A stretch of DNA of 64,000 bases from Clarireedia homoeocarpa (Eukaryota; Ascomycota; Leotiomycetes; Helotiales; Rutstroemiaceae), in assembly GCA_001465935.1 (NCBI GenBank), contig LNKV01000001.1, positions 248,001-312,000 on the forward strand, in the 5' to 3' direction. A program made the translations under genes and the position numbers. Below, piece after piece: positions 56,264 to 64,000 of this stretch. A model generated the notes under the pieces. That model made no database searches, had not been told where the DNA came from, and was given only the letters and a program-made list of their open reading frames with translations. Each line of letters begins with the position of its first letter. Positions within the stretch are counted from its first letter, which is position 1.

Positions 56264-58983
56264 ATGAAATCCTCTGTCCTTGGAACGGTGCTAGGCACCA
56301 TGGCTAGTCTTGCCTCTGGGTCAGACTTCTCTCCGGCAAGGCCCCCAGCGATTCCTCTAGCAGGTAGGTGCTCTTCAACTCTCCTTCTAACAATGAAGCA
56401 TCTAACTTTATGCAGTAAGATCCCCTTATATGCAAACTTGGTTGGAATCCGGTAGTGTCGGTGGTTCCGGAGGTATCCTTCCAGGCTATTGGCCGTAAGT
56501 TCCATCGCATGCTCCAAACTGCTGAAAAAGCTAACTAACAATATACAGTCGGTTCTGGGCGTGAGTTGTGAAACTTTGTACCGCATGTTTTGGCAGTTTC
56601 TAACTACGTTAATAGAGGACCACAACCCGGCTCAGTCTCTGGTGATGCTGGCTCTGTTACAGCATGGGCTGGTCTTATCAGAGTTGACGGCACGGCGTAT
56701 ACTTGGATGGGTGCTGCCTCAGTAAATGGAGTGATCCCACCAAGCGTCACACAGGAAAGAATGGAGTACACGTCCACCAGGTCCACATTCTTAATGAACG
56801 TAGATGGAAAAGTATCGATGAATGTGTCCTTCATTTCTCCAATTAATCCAACGGACCTGAAGCGCCAATCAGTTGTTGGCACATATCTGGATGTCTCTGT
56901 TGCCGCTATAGATGGTGCTACCCATGCCGTGGAACTCTACGCTGATATCTCCGCTGGTAAGAGTTTCCGAGGTTGCATACTTGTCATTCACTGACATTGA
57001 TTTTTTTTAGAATGGGCTTCTATCCATAACTCGGACACCGCGCAATGGAAGTCAGTACTCCCTAACACTTTGGTAGATCACTCGCAAAAACATTTATTGA
57101 CTATCAAATAGCTATACTACCGACAGCGGCATCGCTTCTCATCGTGTCTGGAGACAGACTCAAAGCGAATTCAACGAAGACTATGCCGATGATGCAGCTC
57201 ATTGGGGGTATTATCTTTGGTCAACTAAGGAAGTTGAAGGCATGACTTATCAGTCTGGACAAGATGTGGCCGTTCGCCAAACTTTCCTTACTAATGGTTC
57301 TCTTGCCGACACACAAGACACCAACTACAGAGCCATTAGCGACAACTGGCCCGTATTTGCATACGCCAACAGTCTTGGAGCTGTCGGAAGCACACCAGTC
57401 GCAACCCTTTACACCATCGTACATTCTCAGGAGAGAGCAATCTACTTCAATGGCGCTTCGGGGCTCGTTGGTGTTCCTTCTCTATGGACGAGCTACTGGA
57501 GCAATGACCTGGCTGCCGTATGTTCTCTTCCCATGCAACTCCGTCCTCTTACTAATGTTTTAGGTCGCGTACTTCTATGACGATTGGACTACTCAGGATG
57601 GTGCATTAGACGCCAAGATTGCTGCAGATTCCTTGGCTGCTGGTGGACAAGACTACTTGACCATTACATCCCTCTCGGCTCGTCAAGCTTTTGGTGCCGT
57701 TCAGCTCTGTGGAACTCCAGACAAACTTTACTATTTCTTGAAGGAAATCAGTTCTGATGGTAACATCCAGACCGTCGATGTCATGTTCCCGGCCATGCCA
57801 ATTTTCCTTTACACCAACCCAGTCTTGATCAAGTATCTCCTTGAGCCACTCTTTGAAAATCAAGAGGCTGGTCTCTTCCCACAGACTTATGCTATGCATG
57901 ATCTTGGTGCCAATTATCCACGTGCCATTGGACATCCAACTGGTGATGGGGGTGAGATTTCATAAACTATTGGTCGTATATGTATATGCTAACAACTCTC
58001 AGAATATATGCCTCTCGAGGAGTGTGGAAACATGATCATCATGACTCTCGCATACGCACAACGTGCTTCCGATACAGCCTATCTCAGTCAACATTACTCC
58101 ATCCTCAAACAGTGGACCGGCTACCTCGTCTCAGAGGCTCTGATCCCCGCGAACCAAGTATCAACCGATGATTTCCAGGGTCCTCTCGCAAACCAAACCA
58201 ACCTTGCACTTAAAGGAATTATCGCAATTAAGGCAATGTCAGTCGTTGCTAAACTTACTGGAAATACTGCGGACGCTACAAACTATACCAAAATTGCCCA
58301 CAATTACCTCACTCAGTGGGAAAGATTGGCTATCGTGAATGCAACCACGTCAACTCCAGCGCATACAAAGCTAGCCTACCAAGATGCCACTGGTCATGGT
58401 CTGTTATACAATTTGTACGCAGATACACTTCTCGGCCTCAATTTCGTCCCACAACGTATCTACGATATGCAAAGTGCTTTCTACCCCACCGTTGCAAACA
58501 CATATGGTGTCCCGCTCGATTCTAGAAACGTAGGCACAAAATGTAAGTCATCCTCCACTCTCGCCACACCTTACATCATACCCCACTCTTTTTCTTCGAA
58601 CGTATTAGACATTGAACTAACATTCTCTACTAGCTGACTGGGAAATGTGGACTGCAGCCATCTCTTCGCCCTCCACAAAATCAATGTTCATCTCCAAACT
58701 TGCGACCTGGGTCGCCAAGACCCCTACTGACCGCGCCATGTCTGATCTGTACAACACAGATACTGCAGATTTCTGGTCTGGCCCATTCATCGCTAGACCC
58801 GTTGTTGGTGGTCACTTCGCCCTTCTTGCTCTCAATGGTGGTAGCGGTGGTGGTAACACAACTGTACCCAAGCCCAAGCCAAAGAGAGAGTTGAAATGTA
58901 GTGCGAAGTGCACTTCGAGCTGTGATGTTTTATGCGACGTACCAGAGAGTGAGGGACATGTCGCCGTTAGTTTTACTGCATGA
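56264..58983 (+). CDS. gtaA: Secreted GtaA-type glutaminase (DUF4965/DUF1793 family)
   Basis: Extracellular enzyme converting glutamine to glutamate plus ammonia, as in Aspergillus GtaA. Nine exons: 56264-56363, 56416-56494, 56549-56560, 56616-56956, 57011-57050, 57112-57517, 57564-57951, 58003-58542, 58634-58983, encoding 751 aa. A signal peptide spans about 1-19. After splicing, AVRSPYMQTWLESG, GYWPRFWAGP and AWAGLIRVDGTAYTWMG appear in order. The core has YLWSTKEVEGMTYQSGQD, FLYTNPVLIKYLLEPLFENQ, MHDLGANYPRAIGHP, EECGNMIIMTLAY and ANQTNLALKGIIAIKAM. The end, DWEMWTAAISS and FIARPVVGGHFALLAL, closes the catalytic region. A 12-nt exon 3 codes part of RFWA. The C-terminal tail is basic then Cys-rich, beyond the usual end. 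Confidence 0.94.
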
Positions 58984-61241
58984 AAATGATGATGGGATGG
59001 TTTTGCATGGGTGGTTTTTGACTTTGGCATTTTCTCTACACATACATGATAATCTAGAATAGCATTGAGGCGGCAGTTGCAAAGATACCTGTCGTTTGCT
59101 TGGACAGACCAGATGATTCTTTTGATTGTGGATACCTTTGCATTTTGCACGGTTTCTTTTCTACTTCCTGCAAATACATACATAGCATTACAATAGTCAT
59201 GGGCATTTTACAATTCAGGGATATCCATTACAGCACAGTCAAGTCCTTGGACGGCATATGCACGATGACTTCATCGCTGAACCCTTACCCTAACTCTGTG
59301 AGACATACATCATCATCGATGTCAATTTGACTTAGTCTCATCGTCAAATAGTCGTAAAATGTCTGCTGCCCATGAATCGTGTTCTACTGTAGCACTACTC
59401 GGGAGTCACCTGCTCCACGTCGTCATATGACTGATCGGAAGTACACTTACCCCACCATTACCCCGGCACTTAATCATTCACCCAGTTAATGAGGTACAAA
59501 CAATTTCCCCTGAATTGCACTGCCGCTGCTTGTATTGGACACAGCTCCTGGCTTTTAGGGCACTCATCACTTCCATTGGTGGGGAGATGGGGTAAGTGTA
59601 AGTTAACGTTACACACCGCACAACCCCGGATTATTTCTCCCCGGTTCTGGCCGGGGTAGTCAAGCAAAGCGGTTCGGAAATTAGATATTACGAATGCGCG
59701 CTTGCATCGGCGTCGGATCGATGGCGTTCTCGGCGAATTTAATTTTGTGTTTTTTCCCCCCCTTCGTTTTGGGGGTGGCGGGGAGGGGTTCTGGGGAGGA
59801 AGAGGAGGAAATGGAGTAGGTTTAGGGGCGTGCAGGGTGTTTATTGCTGTGCCTAAGCCAATGAATGATAGTTAGATTAAAGGTCAGTATTGTGGGGTAG
59901 AAGATTCACTCTCGGGGGCGAATTATGGTGCTAGAAAATCTTTGGGTTACATGTGACTGACGAGGCAGACTGAGCTGCCGGTATTGGGCCGTGTATTGTA
60001 AATAGATGAGCGAATTAGCCATGCACGGATTGAGTGTGAAAGGGGAACTTACAGAACGGAGATGAGCATGAAGGGCGTAATTTTAGGTGCATATGGCATG
60101 TGGCATGTCCTACGTGCGATAGTGGTTGACAGCGTGCATGGTGCAGGTAGCTTTCTGGATTTGAGTCGGCCTCGGGTATGGTTAGTGTGAGGTGGAGGAG
60201 GAAGAGGAGGAAAAGGAGGAGAATGGGGGGTTTTTTTTTCGTGATGTTGAGCTGCTTTGCTTTCACCTCGTTTTCGATAAGTGTCTAGAGAAAGGCTCAG
60301 AGCAAACGCGTCTTGAGCAAAGCCGTAGCAAGTGCCAGGCCGAACTGAGGCACCGAAGTGATATTATTCTCTCACGGATTGATCATTGTATGCTCTGCTG
60401 CTGGTGTTTTAAGGTGTTAGTGCATCGTGGGGGGATTTAGTTTCACTGTATTGTATTGTCCCTATGAGGCGACTCGAGGTCCTACAATGTTGGGCTTACT
60501 CGTATATCCAATTGCGAAGATTATATTAAAGTATTGAATGGTTGTTATTCGTTGCAGAGTCGGTAAAAATAGGATATTTAGATGTCGAAAACGGTGGTCT
60601 TGTTGAATGATGACCTCGTTTCGATCACACCGGACGGAGGCTGGTTTATGACCCAATTTGAATGAGAGAGCACCTGCCCTCTCATGCGATTTCAATATCA
60701 TGTATCATGCTTGGTAGCAATGTATATTTAATCTTAAAATGAGAAAAACTCATGCTGATACCGCGACGTTTTTTTCTATGAAGTTAGAGCGGGATGTAGT
60801 TTCTAATGGAAAGAGGTCTACTTCATCTAGCAGACTTGCAAGAGATCGGTACTGCGCTCCTTGCGCATGTAGTCAATTCACACCTCTTCCGCTGTCTCCG
60901 GGAGATGAGTCTCTATTATGGCAGAGTGGGAATGCCTGAGATCTTCATCTAGCTAGTTCAAGACTTCCTTACTTTCCATGACTGCAGTTACTTTTGAACA
61001 AATATCGAAAAATACACCAAGAAGGAATATAGTGGATTGACGAGAAGCTATCAAGTTATCATGTGAGATTTTACTTGAGTTTGTGAGCAGGTGCAGCCAA
61101 AAATCAGGCTTATTCCTCTGGTACTCCTCTGGTATTCTGATCTATTATGAACACCGTGGAAGCAATATACTACTTGACAAATTATTGATCAAAAATCAAT
61201 CTCTCTTAATGCTGCATGGACCAGCAGAGAGAAACATTGTA
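58984..61241. other. Intergenic region glutaminase / FAD oxidoreductase
   Basis: 2.3 kb with no supported gene. A C/G-rich inverted stretch (CCCCCC...GGGGG) lies near 59755-59800 and a purine-rich tract near 60190-60230. Confidence 0.55.
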
Positions 61242-62531
61242 CTACTGCAGAACGCCAAACTTGGAAACATCAATGTCTGTTCCCCCCCCTTTCATAATCT
61301 GCGACATCAACTTTCCGCTGCCCATACCGAGAGTGATGCCCCTCCTGCCATGGCCCCAACAAATAAACACACCATCAGCTCCTTGTCTCTCCGGATCCTG
61401 GTAAATAGCATCCTTTGAAAGCATAGCATCGGGAATTCTGGCCATGACAGGCAACCCAGATTCATTTACCGGTCTGAACGCTCGTCCGACATTCAGGACT
61501 TCTACCTCACCATTAACGAATGATTTGGCGCGGACGAGCATGTCCTCTACGACCCTCGCATTTGGCTTGGCAGCTCCAACGACTGCTGGTAGTACAGCAC
61601 TTTTGTCGGTTGAATCGCACACCCATATCGTGCTATCATTCCGTCCAACAATCTGCAACCTGCCATCCATGATTCCATCAAAGAATATCCCAGCGATTGA
61701 TGTCAAACGCATGGGGTACGGATTTCGAAGTAAGATCCAGTCACTTGCGTCCGCTGTGGGTTTCAAATTGATAGATGAACCTGGGAACAGTTTCTTTACA
61801 ACTGAAGGAGTCCACGGTCCAGCAGCAATGACAAGATTTTTGCACTTAATTTGTACAAGATGTTGGTTTCTTATGCGGCAGTGTACCGACTTAAGAGTAC
61901 CATGAGACGATAACTCGGCTGACTCAATTGATGTCTGCTTGATTATCTCAACACCAAGGTCTTTGCATCGGCTAACCAGCCATTGTCCAAATGCCACGGG
62001 ATTTCTGTCATATAGTTAGCAAGAATTAATTTTCATGAAGGGCAGTATAAGTTCGTACATCGACGCACTATCACCATCAACCGGATTCGTCCTGACATCA
62101 ACTTCTGGACCAACGTCGACCCAGTTCGGTAGAAGATCTTGACCTTTCCCTTTTCCCGGAATAACATCAAGAAGAGCACGAGCCCTATATCCAGTGATTC
62201 TTCGAAATTCCGGATCCCTTCCAAATTCCTTCCACAACTTCTGTGAATATTCACCCAGCTCTACAAGCCCTTCTCCATATTCGCTGAATAGAAGACATCC
62301 CGAGTTAAGTGACGACGCAGCAGAAAACGGTTCGTCCAATGCATCCACAACAATCACTCTCCGATTATCTTCTTTCGCAAGGAAATAAGCGGTACAGAGA
62401 CCAAGCGAACCACCACCAACGATAACTGTACAGTTGGAGGTTATGTTTCGGCGTTTATTCCATAAAACAATTGCAGGACTAAGAATAACAACGAAGATCA
62501 GAACGAGTGCGGCAGCAGCGGCGTTCACCAT
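61242..62531 (-). CDS. Membrane-anchored FAD-dependent oxidoreductase (DAO family)
   Basis: D-amino-acid-oxidase-fold flavoprotein; substrate unknown. Two exons, 62531-62059 and 62004-61242, encode 411 aa. A single hydrophobic anchor occupies about 3-24 (LVLIFVVILSPAIVLW). The Rossmann FAD motif VIVGGGSLGLCTAYFLAKE follows near residues 38-56, with the acidic end of beta-2 at VIVVDALDEP. The second half has LVIAAGPWTPSVV and the C-terminal FAD-contact segment VFICWGHGRRGITLGMGSG. The start is the first ATG before the anchor; upstream in-frame codons lack an ATG. The intron (GTACGA/CAG) restores SINPVAFGQW across the junction. Other DAO-fold roles (amine, sarcosine or 2-hydroxyacid oxidation) remain open. 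Confidence 0.88.
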
Positions 62532-63340
62532 GTCTTGGAGGAAGCAGCAGGAAATGGTCAATAACAGCAGGAAACCAAGACCGAAATCAAAGAAACGAGA
62601 GACGGTGAATCATGAGACGAGAAATCAGAGAGAGCAGAAATGAGAAGTTGTGAAAAACTATATAAATTATCTGTTTATACCCATGTCGCCGCTCTTTTGA
62701 ATTAGCTGCCCAACAAGCCCCTACAATTGGTCAAGCGAAGGACACATAAACATTTCTGACCTACGAGGAGAGGCGGTTGAAGCTTAATAGTAAGCATCGC
62801 GCCATCGATGGCCTTATTTTCAATAGTCGTGATGGAGATCGTTGAGAATACGCACGCGGAATGGTATGACGGAATGATATGTCGGCATTGGTTGGATATC
62901 TTGGTGGTTGAAGACATTGTTTTGGAATCTGGAACCTTCGGGTTTGATAAGGTGTGGGAAGTAAAACAAAAGGAGGTTGCGGGCGGTATGCGATAGGGAA
63001 TGAGCTCGGGTAATTTTTAGCCACTAACAAGCCCTAACGACCACCCTGAACAGGCGAGGAAGAGGTCTACATCAAGGAGTTCGATTATGGGAATTCTCTA
63101 TCTGCATTGCTCCAGTAACGATTATGTCAAGGCCGTTACGTTGCTGTATCGGCTAGTTCTACGAGAAGGTATAATTCTGCATGGCCCAGATGTTCACTTG
63201 TTGGCCCAAACTGAAGTTGATGATAGCCATAGCATAGGGTGTTTGTCTCGTGTGATATTTTCAAACCTAAACTACAATTGATAAGTCTAGACGTGCTAAT
63301 AGGCTTCACTAGGACATGTATGTCACAGCAATTCAGCCTC
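62532..63340. other. Intergenic region FAD oxidoreductase / saccharopine-dehydrogenase-like
   Basis: 809 bp. No gene is seen; it should contain the FAD-oxidoreductase promoter and the 3' flank of the next gene. Confidence 0.55.
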
Positions 63341-64000
63341 TTACTCGTAAAACTTCTTTTCGAATCTCATACCACCTTCCTGTAGACGATCAACAAACTT
63401 TTGTCCTAAGCTGGCCGGCGTATAAACACCACCAGAAAGTTCATGGTTATCGCGGAGTATAGTCATTGCTCCTTGAGCAAGTAGGATGCCAGTTACTGTT
63501 TGAAATCAACTTCGATGTCCATCAGCCCTGGACACAATTTTATACTCACATGCATACGCTGACCCCTCAAAATGGGCACGACAAAACACTCTCGGCGTTT
63601 TGGGTTTCCCAAGATCAGGCTTCGCAATAGCTCTCCACTCAACTCGATCCCCCTTATATTCATCCTTCGTTGGTCCCTCGCCAGGTTGGTAAACGTAATT
63701 TCTCGCGACTTTTCTAAACAACGGAATATATAGAAACATTGCTCCGATAAGTAGCCCATAGTGCATGGCGATGGCCGTAAGATAATTCCGGGTTTTCATG
63801 TACTCGCTGACGTGGAAGTTAGGGCCGTAGAAGTCAGCACCTCCGAGGATTCCCCAGCTTCGATGGATGATTGGTAGATCTGTCCCGCCTGCGATGGAAG
63901 TAGTAAGGATTCCAAGATCTGGTACTACCTTGATACCGAATAGCTTCGTAAGAAGCGAGGAGAAGAACGTTGCAGAGTCTTGAATTTTGGGTGCAGGAAT
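63341..64000 (-). CDS. Saccharopine dehydrogenase-like oxidoreductase, 3' part (runs off the window)
   Basis: Two exons seen: the right-edge exon to 63550 and 63495-63341; the 5' part lies beyond 64000. The frame is open to the edge. Visible sequence includes KLFGIKVVPDLGILTTSIAG, SWGILGGADFYGPNFHVSEY, the hydrophobic AIAMHYGLLIGAMFLYIP segment and, across the intron, AYALTGILLAQGAMTILRD followed by GGVYTPASLGQKFVDRLQ. This matches the membrane-associated SCCPDH/trans-acting-enoyl-reductase-like family rather than the lysine-pathway Lys9 enzyme. The function is unknown; lipid-droplet association is reported for relatives. Confidence 0.85.

Noticed and set aside
56581..56615. Glutaminase exon 4 starting at the AG near 56597
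   Set aside because: It would make a 36-nt intron and shift the frame; the acceptor ending at 56615 gives a 55-nt intron, a CTAAC branch site and the conserved FWAG.

Overview
The window is nuclear DNA of a filamentous ascomycete (Pezizomycotina). The evidence is many short GT-AG introns (about 50-80 nt) with CTAAC/CTAAT-like branch sites, fungal-type gene content (Epl1, Rkm4, calcineurin B, GtaA glutaminase, Coq8, Rrp36), and tight convergent and divergent packing. The protein sequences and long repeat-rich intergenic tracts remind me of Leotiomycetes (Helotiales, the Botrytis/Sclerotinia side). That placement is inference, not proof. No bacterial, viral, CRISPR, rRNA or tRNA gene was seen.

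Layout. 0.7-15.4 kb is a dense core block: a membrane-anchored P450 (-), HAM1 ITPase (+), FAP7 adenylate kinase (-), AMPK beta subunit (-), a small membrane protein (+), KAE1 (-), RKM4-type SET methyltransferase (+), EPL1 (-) and calcineurin B (+). 15.4-27.1 kb is an 11.7 kb stretch with no convincing gene, packed with micro- and minisatellites. A conserved but unnamed protein with a disordered Gln-rich N-terminus follows at 27.1-28.35 kb (+), then another 3.5 kb of simple repeats. 31.8-44.75 kb is a second dense core block: mitochondrial uS9m (-), eEF1B-gamma (+), an FCP1-fold protein (-), RRP36 (+), COQ8 (-), ESS2/DGCR14 (-) and PP5/PPT1 phosphatase (+). 44.8-64 kb is looser and accessory-like: a Derlin (+), a VPS62/aerolysin-like gene broken by an in-frame stop (-), about 6 kb with only weak orphan ORFs and decayed repeats, a secreted GtaA-type glutaminase (+), a membrane-anchored FAD oxidoreductase (-) and the 3' part of a saccharopine-dehydrogenase-like gene running off the right edge (-).

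How the genes relate. Many are translation or ribosome factors (FAP7, RRP36, RKM4, KAE1, eEF1B-gamma, uS9m) or signalling subunits (AMPK beta, calcineurin B, PP5). They are neighbours rather than a pathway cluster; no secondary-metabolite cluster is evident. Exon boundaries below were deduced by hand from splice consensus plus reading-frame continuity, and each model was checked to sum to a multiple of three. Points that stand out: the repeat-dense desert and its strand asymmetry around the unnamed gene; a 12-nt microexon in the glutaminase; a GC-AG intron in uS9m; a roughly 400-residue repeat-bearing N-terminal extension on COQ8; an Asp-to-Asn change in the FCP1-fold catalytic motif; and the interrupted aerolysin-like gene.
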